In this document: positions 16,291 through 29,100 of the stretch, in pieces
How positions within the stretch are numbered: the first letter of the stretch is position 1
Layout: every line of letters starts with the position of its first letter
NCBI GenBank assembly: GCA_963920665.1
Contig: OY987271.1
Location: 9,985,350-10,049,349 of the forward strand
Origin: Straminergon stramineum
Lineage: Eukaryota; Streptophyta; Bryopsida; Hypnales; Calliergonaceae
Direction of reading: 5' to 3'
Length of the DNA stretch: 64,000 nt
Program-made: the position numbers and the translations under genes
Notes under the pieces: generated by a model
What the model was told of the DNA's origin: nothing
The model's input: the letters and a program-made list of their open reading frames with translations, nothing else
Databases searched by the model: none

Positions 16291-16410
16291 GGTGGAGGCG
16301 TCGAGGAAGCGAAACGGGCGACGTCGGCGGGATGAGTGAGTGAGCGAGAGCTTGCAACGACGAGCGCGCGAGCAAAAGAGAGAGAGAGTGTTCCCCGGAG
16401 CGCATCTATC

Positions 16411-16419
16411 AAACCCTAG
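16411..16419 (-). promoter_or_regulatory. Telo-box (AAACCCTAG on the plus strand) in the RPS3 copy A promoter or 5' UTR
   Basis: AAACCCTAG lies about 120 bp upstream of the RPS3 ATG. Telo-boxes are established promoter elements of plant translation-machinery genes. A (GA)n stretch lies between it and the ATG. Presence is seen directly; function is inferred from the family. Confidence 0.6.
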
Positions 16420-16504
16420 CGGCTTTCCAAACCTAGACCGAGCCTGGAGTCGCTTGTCTTTCCGCCTATTTCTTTCGTTTTCACCATTTCTTTCTCTTAT
16501 GACT

Positions 16505-18697
16505 TGCAGGCTTGTCGAGCACGGCCTCAATAATTTGTATGAAGTGACGTATTGTAGGTGTGACAGCAATTTAACCAAAGTTACACTTCTTTAGAATTAT
16601 GAAATTAGTATAGAAAATTAGTAAAGATTGAAGTATTATTTTCTTTTACTGAATTCCCTGGAAATTAATTTTTTGAGTGATACTCCTTTAGGGTGTCACT
16701 AATTCCACCTATGATAATTATCTATGGGAGAGTTTATCGAGATTGAAATATGAAGCTTCAGGTGATGATACAAGGAATTATTGAAATATGGTAATAAAGT
16801 ATTGGTATGTTTGTGTATTTTGCAATGTGCCTAATTTGTTGGTACTTGTGGAATGTTTTTTAAAAGATAAATAATTTTAAAAATCAATACTTTTTTTTCC
16901 TCTACAATGCAATCATCAATGGTTGTACGTAGCAATGTTGAGCCTCAATAATATAAAGTGATGTAGCTTGGGTTGGTTTGGACATACTTGGAAGTCAATG
17001 AAATAAGATGTCTTGTCATACATAAGATAAGATATGAGAATTGCAATAATGCAATAATGAAAAATGTACCCCCTCCGTCCCAAAATGATGTTCCTATTAG
17101 AAAAAATATTTTGGATGAAGGCTAAAGATTATATTTTTAAAACCCATTTTGTAGTGTAAGTAAGATTCGGTGCACTTCTAGTAACCTAGAAACTTTGAGT
17201 TTTAGATATCTTTTCAAAGTGTAGTTTTAGAGTATTGAAAAGTGAATTTGGGGGCGGGGGGGGGGGGGGGAGGGGGGGGCATTTTCAAAGAGCACCATTG
17301 AGCACATAATTGTTGAGTGTGAGGTCGTCATTTTGTAGGTAGTGAGTATAGGCCCAAGCCAGTATGTGGACCTTTGTACCACTTCCTAAAGCTTCATCTC
17401 CTTTAATGAAGAAACACTCAAAGAGGTGCAAAAAATAAGAAGGAAAAGTGTTGATTGACCCCTTTAGTCATTTAATTTGTCTTTTGATTGATACTTGCAT
17501 GGATGGATGGGAAAGTATTGCTTAGAGTTGTTTTTCTAGACTCAAACAACAATCGAAAGTCAAATTTGACCAATTTTCAACATCACAAAGTACAACAGGA
17601 AGATCATTTTGGAACGGAGAGAGTATTTAAATTGCAATGAAATGATATTTTATTTCCTTGTTCTATAGACTTTGGTGAGATCTTAGACAATTGGAGAATT
17701 TATTCACATAGGCCCATCAATAGAATCTTTTTTTCTTTTTTTAGCTCACATAAGAGAGTTCCATTTGAAGTGTTTAAATTTTTTGTTTTGAGAAAAAACA
17801 ACTAATGAGTGTCTTTATTGTCTTGGTGTCCCATTTTTTTTTGAGGTTGTTCATGTGTATACAAGTTTTAATACCTATGTGCCTAGCCAACCATATATAG
17901 TTGATATAAAATTTCAGGCTCATTTTGGTATGGGTAGTTCAATTCCTTTGATTGTTTTAGAAAATCTTACATACAATTTTGAAAGTCAACTATTGAAAAC
18001 TTTTATTTTTCACTGAAAAAGGTAAATATTTGATTTTTGAGAGGACATCAAAGGCATATATGCACCATAAGTGAGGAGTAATGCTTGCTAATTATACTTC
18101 ATTTCCCGGCATTGAGTAAAGTTTGCCAATTTCAATTGATTAGAGATCTAGAAATTTGTACTTATTCATGTGCTTTGAAAATGGTCCCATTGGAAGGATT
18201 AAAGTATTTTCATGATTTTCACCATTGTAAAATTAAACATGCATTCAAGTGTTGATTTAGAGTTATTTGTAATTTCTACGACTAATAAAAAATTGTATTT
18301 CAACAATTCCAAGGTGGATTGTGTAATGAGTTTGATAGCTCTTCATTTGAACTTAAGATTTTTGGAAGTGCATTTTAGTATGATAATACAATTTTTAGTT
18401 GGCCATGTCACCTCTAATTTCAAAGAACTTTTATATGCAAGTTTCTAAAACATTATGGGGAGGGGCAACATATTAAAAATAGAAAATGTACATTTCTCTT
18501 GTTATAATCTCCCAATTCCACTATGCAATTTTGCACTCCAAATTGGTATGCATACTAATAAGCAAGCTCTTTAAACATCTATATAGTTAGATTTTGAAAA
18601 AAAAAAAATCCTTTATTGGAGATAACTATAAGTCCATGCTCTTTTTTCATAGTCAAAACACATTTGGAAAGGTTTGGGCATTTAGGGGGGCTAAGGG
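16505..18697. other. Intergenic DNA between RPS3 copy A and the large element
   Basis: AT-rich. Apart from the MITE at 17069-17623 (which contains a long G run near 17250-17279) nothing coding was recognised. The ORF at 18212-18448 has no recognisable family. Confidence 0.5.
17069..17623. mobile_element. Stowaway-like (Tc1/mariner-type) non-autonomous element
   Basis: The left end reads CCCCCTCCGTCCCAAAATGA and the right end, reverse complemented, CTCTCTCCGTTCCAAAATGA. These inverted termini of about 30 bp have a few mismatches. TA dinucleotides flank both ends (17067-17068 and 17624-17625), the target duplication expected for Stowaway/mariner elements. No transposase is encoded. At about 555 bp it is long for a Stowaway MITE. 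Confidence 0.75.
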
Positions 18698-18701
18698 GTG
18701 A
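18698..18701. repeat. Candidate target-site duplication GTGA, left
   Basis: GTGA lies directly outside the left terminal inverted repeat and matches 42453-42456 outside the right one. Four bases can match by chance, so support is moderate. Confidence 0.5.
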
Positions 18702-18731
18702 ATGCCACATTTAACTACTTCTGGACTTTGG
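18702..18731 (+). repeat. Left terminal inverted repeat of the large element
   Basis: Thirty bases beginning ATGCCACATTTAACTACTT, inverted at 42423-42452 with one mismatch at position 20 (C versus T). A second inverted match, AAATCTCCAGATG at 18758-18770, ends 69 bp from this terminus. Its partner CATCTGGAGATTT lies at 42385-42397, starting 68 bp from the other end. Confidence 0.85.
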
Positions 18732-18780
18732 AGAAGTCTAGAAATTAAAAACTACTAAAATCTCCAGATGGTTAGTGTTG

Positions 18781-19250
18781 CATCTGGAGATCTCTCCATT
18801 TCCTTGATGTATCTGGAGATCTTCTGGAATCAAGTAATATTGATGTTTCACATGCTTCAAATTGTACCCTATATGTACCTACATCTGGAGATCTCCTGGA
18901 ATCAAGTAATATTGATGTTTCATGTGCTTTAAATTCTACCGTATATGTAATTATACCTGGAGAATTCCTGTGAGAAAGTCGTATATATGCTTCACATGCT
19001 CGAAATTCTATACTTGTAATAATTCTAAGGACTGCTTTTTGTGCTTGGAGAGCAAAAAAATTATATAGTTTGGGGCCCATCTTCTTTAGAAGTGTCTCAA
19101 ATACATCCTTATGCGAAGGAATTCCTATAATTTGATCAGGAGTTCTCCAGATAGGAATTCTTGAGTTATCCCTATGGCAAGGAAGGTTGCATCCAATCAT
19201 TGTTCAACATAGAAAACGTGACACTACCTATCAAGAGATCTCCAGATGAC
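18781..19250. repeat. Left subterminal array: degenerate palindromes with a 72-bp period
   Basis: Degenerate palindrome copies begin at about 18810, 18882 and 18955, each followed by related sequence (GGAATCAAGTAATATTGATG in the first two units). Further copies or half-sites lie at 18781, about 19141 and 19231-19250. ORFs predicted across this array are translations of the repeat rather than genes. Confidence 0.75.
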
Positions 19251-19917
19251 AAACAATAGAAGTGAATATGGCTCCCACCCCCAAGCAATTGATCAATTAT
19301 TGAATGTGGGATACCATATACACCTCAATTGATCTCCAATACTAACTAAATACCTCAAGTAATTTATAGTAACTTAGAAGAACAAAGTCCAATACCCCGG
19401 AAGTCTAGAAAGTGAGTGTCAGAAGTGAGTCTAAGTTCAACATTGTTGTCTAGAGGAGCGCACTTATTAATCTGGTCAATCATTCATTCAAGATACCAAG
19501 ATGAATGCATACATGGTACAATATAAGTAGGCCTACCCAACAATGACATAACACTAAATTTGGCATGAAAGACAATCTTATTGACTCATAACATACAAAT
19601 GCTTGTCATTCTAAGCATGCAATTATTCTTTTCATTCAAATATGCACGAGTTCACTTCCAAGAAATGAGAGCAATTAAAGACAATGCCAAATACAAAGCC
19701 AAGTATAGATTAAGGCTTTTGGATTTCCATTCTCCAACATCGAAGAAATGAATAGTTGGAACGCTACACCTAATCTCTTGATGTGTTATATTTACACATA
19801 ACATCAAACAGAACTTTGTTGAATAATCCACTGAATTTTCTGATTACAATTAGAAAGAGGTTTGTATAATAAGAACCTCATGTCCTCACCTATCCTCACA
19901 AGCGCAGACAGAAAATG

Positions 19918-19937
19918 CATCTGGAGATCTCCTGATG
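19918..19937. repeat. Palindrome copy just downstream of the DUF7869-like gene
   Basis: CATCTGGAGATCTCCTGATG, one mismatch to the 20-bp consensus. It lies 28 bp beyond the stop codon of the minus-strand gene. Confidence 0.8.
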
Positions 19938-19964
19938 ACCTTACTAGCAGGACACAGAACTCAG

Positions 19965-22900
19965 TCAAGGATCTACCTCATTCGCCCTATTCAAATTCAC
20001 CAAGGCAGCCTCCCTACTCTTCTTAGGAATTGTCCTTGATTTTGGATCTACTATCTTAGACCAATTTGAATACACTACACAATTTGCATCCACCCATGTA
20101 GGAGAAGTGTTCTCAACAACCCATTTGCCATACCAACAATTCCGGTACCTTAACTCCAAAGTCGCTTCGGAGTTATCCGGTCTCCAGTACTACAACAAAA
20201 ACTTCCCGTTATTTTCATCTCCTAGCACTCTGCACACGCTGGACAAAGCTCTTCCTTGCCAAACAGCACAAATTGAGGGGTCTTCAGGTCTGAGAAGAAT
20301 CCATGAGCCTGGACGTATGTCAAGCCAAGGATTGAAGCTTTCTAGTGGCGCTTCATTTGCTGGGCCACAATACGGTTCTCGGTCCTCCTCTTCAGGAATG
20401 ACATCTACAGGATTCACCATTAATGACTGATGAGGGATTTCATGAAGTGGCTTCCTCCAATCGTGTTTTGGCCAAAAGCCTTCTACTAATTATGGAGGAC
20501 AGTCAGGTACTAGTTTCTTCAATTCCCCCAACAAGCAATTCCAATAATCCACATATGGACCGAAGGCCGTTGCAAATCCTTCACACTTGGACATACTGTT
20601 TTGCCAGTACTATAGGTACTTCTCAAGTCCTACCATAATGAAATTCTTGTTTAGGGTAGCTTTCCTTGCCAACTCCATAGCCTTCTCTTGATTCCCAGTT
20701 GTGCTTGGAACTTCGCTTCCCCACATAGGCTTGAATGGAACAGGCTTTGGACAACCCGGGGGAAGCCTTGGCTGACCATTACTGTCTTTCTTCCAGAGAC
20801 GAAGAGATGGTTTATCAATTGGTAACCACTGTGTATCAACAGCAGACTTTTTGTATTTCATGACGGGGACACCATCATTGTCCACATAGAACTTGAAAAG
20901 ATGCATTTCTCCCAATCCAATTAATCTACTGGTGCCACTGTTTACATAATCCTTGATGAACGACTTGAAGTCCGCCACCTCTTGTATGAACTCTGGCATG
21001 AACCCCATTTCCTGAGACTGCATGAAGGTTTTCATGAGGTCAGCAACCACAAAAGTGTTCTTCGACTTCAAGGCCTTCGAAAGATGACTGAAATAAGCGT
21101 CGATATCTTCGTGAGTATGTCCGACGAGTAAGAACCCAACCTGAATTTCCTTGAAGACACCACGTGCAGTCAACAAGGACAAGAACGCCATTAGGTACTG
21201 GTTCTTGTTATCCTTTGCAGAGTTGTCAAGCTGGAGGTATAAATTTCTAGGAAGGGGGCAACATCCACGTTTGGCTGATGGTTCTGTTAGGGTTAAACAG
21301 TCCACGCATCTTGACTTCCCTCATAATAGTGCCTCAAACAGAGGGTTTGCCGGCGGATGTGGGAAGGGGTCACCAGTCTCTCGAATTGGTGGACCTTCCA
21401 GTCGACGAAACAATCTAGCCAATGAGGATATTGTGAAGTTCGAGTTTGCTGGCCAACAAGACGGGGCATAATGCGCGTATGCACCATCAACGTGACCATG
21501 AGCTACCATTCCAGTAACACTCATCGGAATTTGACCCAGACCTTGTGTGGCCTTTGTTGTCACGCGCATCCTTGGAAGGGCTGTCTTTGACGTATCCATT
21601 TTGTCGTGAATTACATAAAGAATTTCCAAGGGATTCCTCTTGGACTCCTCACGCCAAGATGCATACAGGCGACGGCAAGAGGCTTGCAAATTAAGATGTT
21701 CAGTCCGTTGCTTCATAAACTCCACGGACTCGGGGCTCCCCTTTGGTGATTTCAATATAAACTGCTGAAGCTTGTCACACGTGGTACATTTTGCAAAAGA
21801 ACTTCCAACAGGCTTGATGGAGACATTGTTAAAGTGCTCTTTCTTGATTCGACTAATTGTGGACTGACTCATTGGCGGAAGGCCGTAGTCAATATTTAAC
21901 TACGCAACCCCCCAAAAAACATGCATGAATTGCTGGAGCGGTACAATGTAATTTCAAAGGAAACAAAGGCAATTGAGAATTCCTCAACTAGTACGTAATG
22001 CAAGTTGTGGTCGGATCATCTGGAGATCTCCAGATGATTCACAACACTGAATAGAAGTTGAAAAACTACCTCGTTTGCCTCAGTACGCAAGCGCTTCCAA
22101 TTATTTCCTGCAGGTAGAAATTTGAGAGTGTCCATTTGTCCATGACCAATGCTGCGCATTTGGTGTGGCATTTGATCAGCGCTCTCGTCTATGATTGCTT
22201 TCATAGTTCCAGTGACTTGAACGGTTCCAATCCGAGGTCGTTTAATTCCCTTGTTTCCATGAGTCCCCGAAAGAACCCCATCTTTGTACATGAATGAATA
22301 ACTGTGATAAGTGGACTTTGAGATTCCGTGAATTATGTACCATGCCGAAATACATACTTCCGCACCTTCTAGTGTAATGACTTTTCGATTCTGATCTCTG
22401 TCAAAATGGTGAATTTGACCACGGGCACCGACGCCGTATTCACGTCTGTCTTCAAAAGACTTCAAGTAGAATCTCTGCCTTATCATTAGTGTTTGCTCAT
22501 GAGAAAAAAATTGGCAGCACAACCTATTGCAACATCTGGCAGAACTAACCTTCCGAATCTCAAAATCTTGAGTTTTACGGGCGACTAAGGACTCCTTGAC
22601 ACATACACTAGGCTTCCGCTTGACGAATCGGTAAGGCGCTTTCAGTCTTCCTCCTAGATATGCCAATGGATCATCAGGAACGAGGATGGCGGCAAAATAG
22701 GCGATTGTCTCTTTCAAAGAGCGGCCACTAGGAAAGCAACAAGAAGATATTGGCCACCGAGCGTGGGTCATTAAAGCCTCCTTGTTCCCCAAAAACACAT
22801 CCAACACAGTTACACCCACATATTCCTCACCAAGTGTTCCATCCTGGAAATGATCTTCCGACCTCCAACAATTAATTCTACCTGATGCCTCAACAGTGCC

Positions 22901-23389
22901 CTCACAATTCTGAAGATGCACTTCAAGCCCAATCCAATTCTCTTGAGGAACAAATGGAGATATATCTATCGGCGGATCATCAGATAATTTCCTCACATCA
23001 TTGGTGTTCCACAATATAGTCCGGTCAATGGCCTCCTACAATGACGTAATACCCCTTTGGGAGGGGGATAGAGGGATACTGTGGGCTTCTTGAAAAACAG
23101 TATGCGGCCGCAACAAAATGAAAAGCCCTGGCTCTAAAGATATGTCCACCCCAAGCCATTGGCCTAGCGGACAAGCATCAACAACCAATCCTCCTCCAAC
23201 TTCACCAAATCCAGGAACAGATAGCTTGACTTCATCTCCATTGTGAAACGGCTCACATCGAGCGGTTGAAACTTCAGAGGCTTCTTCCATTGGTGGGTTA
23301 CTAGAGTATGAAACGAGAGTAGCTCCATAGCAACCACCAAAGGAATCCATCTGAATTTCCCTAGAAATGACCTCAGAGTATTGGGACAC
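19965..23389 (-). pseudogene. DUF7869-like protein, candidate transposase of the large element, with five in-frame stops
   Basis: Exon A (22070 up to about 23389) and exon B (19965-21899) are joined by a GT-AG intron (21900-22069) with matching phase. The frame is otherwise continuous for about 1,080 codons. It is interrupted by TAG 23036-23038, TGA 21321-21323, TAG 20610-20612, TAA 20490-20492 and TAG 20190-20192, with no frameshift. Order of regions: a domain of unknown role (GDEVKLSVPGFGEVGGG..GVDI); a second related-looking block; a cysteine cluster (CCNRLCCQFFSHEQ) with an HGISKSTYHSY motif; a CTTCDKL finger; YVIHDKMDTSKTALPRM; LYLQLDNSAKDNKNQYLMAF; GFLLVGHTHEDIDAYFSHLS; and a C-terminal BAH/Tudor-like region (GSWILLRPEDPS). 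The last three core motifs are characteristic of DUF7869 proteins. Their acidic residues (D..D, LQLDN, HEDID) could form an RNase-H-type active site, which is inference. The N-terminus is not resolved; a candidate first exon lies at 25011-25102. Confidence 0.75.
22017..22036. repeat. Perfect palindrome copy in the intron of the DUF7869-like gene
   Basis: CATCTGGAGATCTCCAGATG, perfect copy, inside the intron 21900-22069. If translated it would terminate the reading frame of exon A, which supports the intron call. Confidence 0.9.
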
Positions 23390-23684
23390 CTTCCAGGATC
23401 AACAAACCTGATAATCAAACAAGCATTGTAAGCACTAAGCATCATCCTATTCTGCAAATCAGGGTTTTTGTGGTCCTAATTGTATATGGATGTCCCTGGA
23501 CACATTACAGAAACAAACACTCTTATGAAAATACAAAGACGACATAAATTCCTACAAGACGAACTCGTCATTCTAATAAAATTCGACGACTTTCGAAACA
23601 AGAAGACATCATCTAATAAGCAAGACACATGAAGACCACCCAGTCGGTGACTCGTATACTCAGGGCTACAAGAATCCATCCTCA

Positions 23685-24561
23685 AGTGGAGATCTCCAAA
23701 TAGGGTGTCCTACCTGTCAAACCATAAATGCCAAATCCATCACGTTTTATCCTATTCACGAAACAAGTTCCAAAATATAGCAGCACTTAGAGATCACGTA
23801 ATGGAGCTATGGCACTTCAAGAAATTTCATGGATGCGGCATATAATCTATCTTATCATGTCGCCGTCTACTATTCAAAAAGCCGCCTTCATCTGGAGATC
23901 TCTAGATAAAAAACAGAAAACTAAGCACCGGAGATTTTGCATTAGGATAAGACATGCACCCTAATTTTCCATATTTCTGTCAAATGATTCTAACAGCATC
24001 CCCCATCTGGAGATCTCCAGATCATAAGAGTCAGACAAAACTTTGTTGATCTACCACAAAGTAGCGGCATCCAACCTACTATACCATGTCATCTGCATTT
24101 AATCCTACATCCGACTTCATCTGGAGATCTCCAGCTGATTGCGATCAAAGTAAACTTTGTTCATCCAGCATAGAGACGCGACAACAATCTATGTTAAGTA
24201 CGATGCCGTAAACTAGTCCTACGTGAGCCTCTATCTGGAGATCTCCAGATAACGAAGATCCAACTAAACTTCGAAGATCTAGTGCAGACATTTCCCATTC
24301 ATCCTTGTTCATCATGGTATCGTTAACTAGCTCATAAGCCGCCTCCATCTGGAGATCTCCAGATGAGGAAACTCCATCAAAACTACAATGACCTGGCATT
24401 ATGATGGGGTACTACTGGCTCTACAATTCTTATACTAGGATCATCTGGAGATCTCCAGATGATGAATCATGGCGGAAACTTTCCTTATGCCTCACCCAAT
24501 TCTATCACGATTATTCAGGGTTTGTAGACCGCGTCTCCAACCATCTGGAGATCTCCAGATG
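23685..24561. repeat. Palindrome array with a 114-bp period upstream of the DUF7869-like gene
   Basis: Copies start at 23889, 24004, 24118, 24232, 24346, 24442 and 24542 (spacings 115, 114, 114, 114, 96, 100), with a partial site near 23685. The copies at 24346, 24442 and 24542 are perfect and the others carry one or two changes. Spacers are weakly similar to each other (AACTTTGTT-like blocks) and unlike those of the other arrays. The array is in the 5' region of the minus-strand gene, so it could be promoter, intron or both. Confidence 0.85.
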
Positions 24562-24813
24562 GGTAATGAAGAAGTCATGTACCAATACGAAGCATCCTGT
24601 ACGCGCTGTACTTGTATGTGTCCCTGATACGTATTTTCTACGAATACTTAACTACAGCTGACCTATTTATATTCTTTAATTGATATCCGTTTCACGATGG
24701 AACCTGATCCATTTTCTCTCATTCAATCCAAGAGAGCAACAGTACATGGCGTTCCTTCACCTCTTGTCCAAGAGAACATTAGTTTTCTACTGCAAATAGC
24801 CATACGCAACGGA

Positions 24814-24924
24814 TCCTCTTCAACTAGTAAACTAGGTCTGCTGGATCAAATCCTCTTCAACCAGTAAACTAGGTCTGCTGGATCAAATCCTCTTCAACCA
24901 GTAAACTAGGTCTGATGGATCTTA
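24814..24924. repeat. Three-unit 37-bp tandem repeat
   Basis: Units begin at 24814, 24851 and 24888 with TCCTCTTCAA(C/T)(C/T)AGTAAACT and are nearly identical. They lie between the 114-bp array and the candidate first exon, in a region where a promoter or 5' intron would be expected. Confidence 0.85.
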
Positions 24925-25010
24925 AGTGATGTGACAATTGATTCAAGAGTCATTTGTCATAAGACTTTCCTGCATAAATAATCGAAAGGAACACTAAAGA
25001 AGTTGCATAC

Positions 25011-25102
25011 CTGGAACTGTCAATGGCGCGCATGGTCGCTCGAAGCCACCGTCGAAGAAGAACTTCTTCACATGGAAAGACAGGGCCGCTAAGAAACTTC
25101 AT
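25011..25102 (-). CDS. Candidate first coding exon of the DUF7869-like gene
   Basis: From an ATG at 25102 the minus strand is open (MKFLSGPVFPCEEVLLRRWL...) to a good donor, CCAG/GTATGC, at 25010. It ends in phase 2. Neither obvious acceptor near 23389 fits this phase, so at least one further exon would be needed between. There is no homology support; the call rests on position, strand and splice signal only. Confidence 0.3.
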
Positions 25103-26112
25103 CACCCTCGTGAATCACCCCAGCCGTGAGAGTGGACATGTGCAAAAGGATTCATCAGAAGTTCAATAGAAACATAAGGACCGAGAATGAGATGGTTGGC
25201 GACACCTTAGGAGGGAGTTCATTTTTGAATTTGAACTCCCGCCACAGCCGTGTGCACAAGATTCCTTTGTGGCGGCTCTTGATTACAAACTTTGACCAAA
25301 GGACGATATTCTGGACGACATGGCATCAATTCCGATATGATTCTGCGCCTTCATGGGCTCATGGATTCATAATCTGCCTTCCGAAGATGCTAGCCTGGTC
25401 AACTCTATTTTATGGTGCTTTGGGATCCGAAGGTAGACCAACCTATTTGCACTACTTTCCTATTCCCGCCATACTATTTTGGGCCCGTTTCTCAGCCGTA
25501 GAACTTATGTACATACATTTACTTTCCTGACAATCTTAACTGTGCATTAATTCCAACTTGGGTAATATGGTAGTGTTTCATTGATGGAAATTGAAGTGCT
25601 CATAAGTACAAGTCAAGGCGGTTCTTGGTTGTTTTAGGACGTTTGTCACTGTAGTCTACAAGCGGGTTTATAATTTGAGGTATACCACTTCAGAAATTCA
25701 TATAAATTACAATTTCCATCCGAAAACTATTCTTGTAGTTGGGTTTCATTTGTGAAAGGCGTGCACACCTCTGAAAATTATGTGCCCCTCCTTGAGGTCG
25801 TCCCAATATACTTAGATTCAGAATCAAGGTTGTAATAGGCTAGTCTACCTTATTTCCCCGTAAATCGAATCTCCCGTTTTGAAGAAAAGGAAAAAATGGA
25901 AGGTACTGAAGTTAGTACTAAGGATTTATTTTTAATTTTTGCAATCTTGTTTTCATTTACTTATTGTGTACAAATTGAAAGAGCTTTTGTGAAGGGAATT
26001 CATCCAATGACCAAAAGGAATCTTCAATTACCGTAGTTCAATCAAACGATTCCTTACATTCATATTATTTTAATTTCGAGGTTCACAATGAAACGTGTAC
26101 ACACACATTGAC

Positions 26113-26114
<2 letters not shown>

Positions 26115-26160
<46 letters not shown>
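26115..26160. repeat. (TA)n microsatellite
   Basis: Uninterrupted alternating TA of about 46 bp inside the central AT-rich stretch of the large element. Confidence 0.95.
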
Positions 26161-26163
<3 letters not shown>

Positions 26164-29100
26164 TTTCAATCTATATTCCGATTATTTTTGAGAGAATACT
26201 AAATATTCGCAGATCCTTGTTAATATTTCACATCATGGAAAACGTAGATAACATTCTGGACCATATGGCTAGGTGAATAAAACTCGATAATTATATTTCA
26301 AATAATAGTGAAGAAATTTTAAAACTCATATTTCTAAAGGCTGATGGAGAGTATTCACGTCACTTGAGTTGGCAATAATCATATGAAAAGGAACCTTAAA
26401 CCTCAACACACACTGATAGGAACGTATTGTCCATTTAGTACTTTCCCTAATGATACATTAACCCTTAGAATGATCATAAATTAAGTAAGTTGTAGTTTCA
26501 ATGCACCTAACGTAATTATTAATCTAGAATTGTTTTCTAACCTATTTTATTATGAAATCTGGTGAGTTTCAGTCTTCTAATGAAATAACACGTGACTTAT
26601 ACCCAAGAAAATGTTAATTTCTGTCAAAGTATATTTATATATATATACTACCCAAAACTTAGGAATACTAATTATTGTTGTTAAGTTTACGCCGGTTTTA
26701 GTTTGTACAATATCTGACTTGTGGAAATAAATAAATGAGGCTATCAGCCACGTGATAGAGGTCAACCAAATTTTGTATTCTACAAATATTGATACATATG
26801 TACATAGCACATAGACATAAACTATTTGTCTCAGACCAAGGATTATTTTACAAGAATCAAGATTATAGACACTAAAGGATCTCAAAGATAATTTAGAATT
26901 TTGTCGACAAACACTTTAATATGAAGTTACACACATAGCAAGGCCATGAATACTTATCCACTGACACACATAAATAATTTTTTGGAGTCAAGGGATTTAC
27001 AAATAAGGGATCTCCATAGTTAATATTTAGAATTTCATCCACAATTACTTTATGAAGTCATACTTGAAACAAGGTCATGAAGATTTGTAGATGCTTCCAA
27101 AGGTGACAATGTATTGAACAAACAACACATTACTCCCTCAACCTTAGCCCCTACATAAAAACTAACCCTAGTACACATCAATAATACCAATGAATGTGGT
27201 CATCGTTATCTAGAAGTATGACTTGAAATTCAAGTGACTTCTTTCACTCCTTTCTTTTCATCTTAAATAATATATATCTAGAAATAATGCCCAATCATTG
27301 AACTCAATGAATGTACAAATAGTGGTTTTAAAAAAGGGATTTGCTATTGAAAATTGAATTTGGATGACTGCAAGACCACCAAAAATTTAGATAGTAAACC
27401 CATCTCAAAATTCAATCTACAAGAAACACAGCTAGATTGTCAACAATCTCAATGATTCATTGCTTGAAACCCTTCTTCTGTATCTAGAACATGAACACAT
27501 CAACTTTGAAGATTTAGAGGTCGCCAACTAAAGCAAAAGCAAACGTATGCAAACATCTGGAGATGTATGCAAACATTTGGAGATGATCATAAGCATCAAG
27601 AGATTTCTACAGATAATCATGACATATAGTAAAAGCATTGGAAGGGGTAATGGTCAGCTCATGGTATCACTTTTTGGACAGACTAACTAGGTAATCTTGG
27701 TTTAAACCCTCCAAAGTTTGTCTAATTTTATCATTTTGATCAAGTGACCACTGTGGCCGTAGATTGAACAAATATTCTTACACCTCAAGAGACCAAAATG
27801 AAGATGTATGTTACTAATGATTTTCAAAAATGTAAATGTCAAATTTTTGGGGATCTATTGATAAAGAATGATGAGAAGAATTGCTAAATTTTGTGATGGG
27901 CAAGCATCATAGTGCAAAATTTACTAAATTTGTATTCCCAAAATTACATATTTCATTTATAATTGTACCACTAAATGTAAGTTGTTTCCAAGTAATTAGT
28001 TTTTAATATTCTAAATGGTACTTGTAGAGGTAACTAAGTACGCAAAATAGAACCATTTTTTTCAACTTTCAAATCGATTTTCATGAAAAATTCTTGAAAT
28101 TCTTTGTTTATGATGATATTATTTTCCTCTATACATTATAATCGTAGGTACTTAAAACTACATTTCATGAAATCCAACTTCATTTCAATTAAGAGGTAAA
28201 GTCATTTGACATAGTCAATGAAATGGATACATACTCACTATAGTAAATAAATGACCATTTTTATGTACTTGAAGTTGATCATTGTCTGAATATCTATATA
28301 GAAACTTCATAGTTTTAGGGTTTTACATAACCTCTACCTCTACCTCATTGTGTGCCAACCATACACCCTAAAATCCCAACTCGTTAGTTGTAAACCATGG
28401 AAAACATAAATTCTACACTTGTCAAGCATGGAAAGTGAAATGACTGTTCACTTCATAAATATTTATATTTTAGGGAATCTAGCAATAGGATCAATAGAAT
28501 CATTTTAGAGTGCATTATATATCCACCAATAATTTCTAAAATTAGGTTAGTTGGTTGAACTTCTAAAGGTAGGCTTTCTCAATACTTCCAAGTTAGAGGG
28601 GAGGTTCTATCTTTCAACAATTTGAGGAAAAAACAAATAATTATGTCCTACTATGAGGTACACTTTCGTCTCTTTCAATACATTGGAACATGGATTGATT
28701 TCAAAGGACAAGAAAAATTGTAGTCACAGAAATTGACATAATTCTATATTTCTTCCACTCTGACCTAAAAAAAAATTAAAATTGGAAGACCTAATGGTGA
28801 TAATGTTGTAGCAAAAAATCCAATTGGTTTGTTTTTTCTTATAAAAATGTCTATGATGAACCTCGATCTCACAAGTATATCCTAAATTCTTGTGAAAGTG
28901 TCTTCCCCCCAAACAAAAGTGTGGGAAAGAAATTTACACCAACCAAAGTGTCTTACCCCGAAGAATAGGGTGAGAAGGAAAAAGACAAATTTCATACCTT
29001 TCGAACCTCATTGTCTTCCTTCATGAAACTTGGTTGTTTAGGCCCTAGAATTTGTTGGGTTCTCTTCATAACAATTTCTAAATGTAATTTTACATTTTCT

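Noticed and set aside
25126..25530. Plus-strand ORF of 134 codons inside the large element
   Set aside because: No recognised domain and no splice context. It lies opposite the 5' region of the minus-strand gene, so it is probably a chance ORF.
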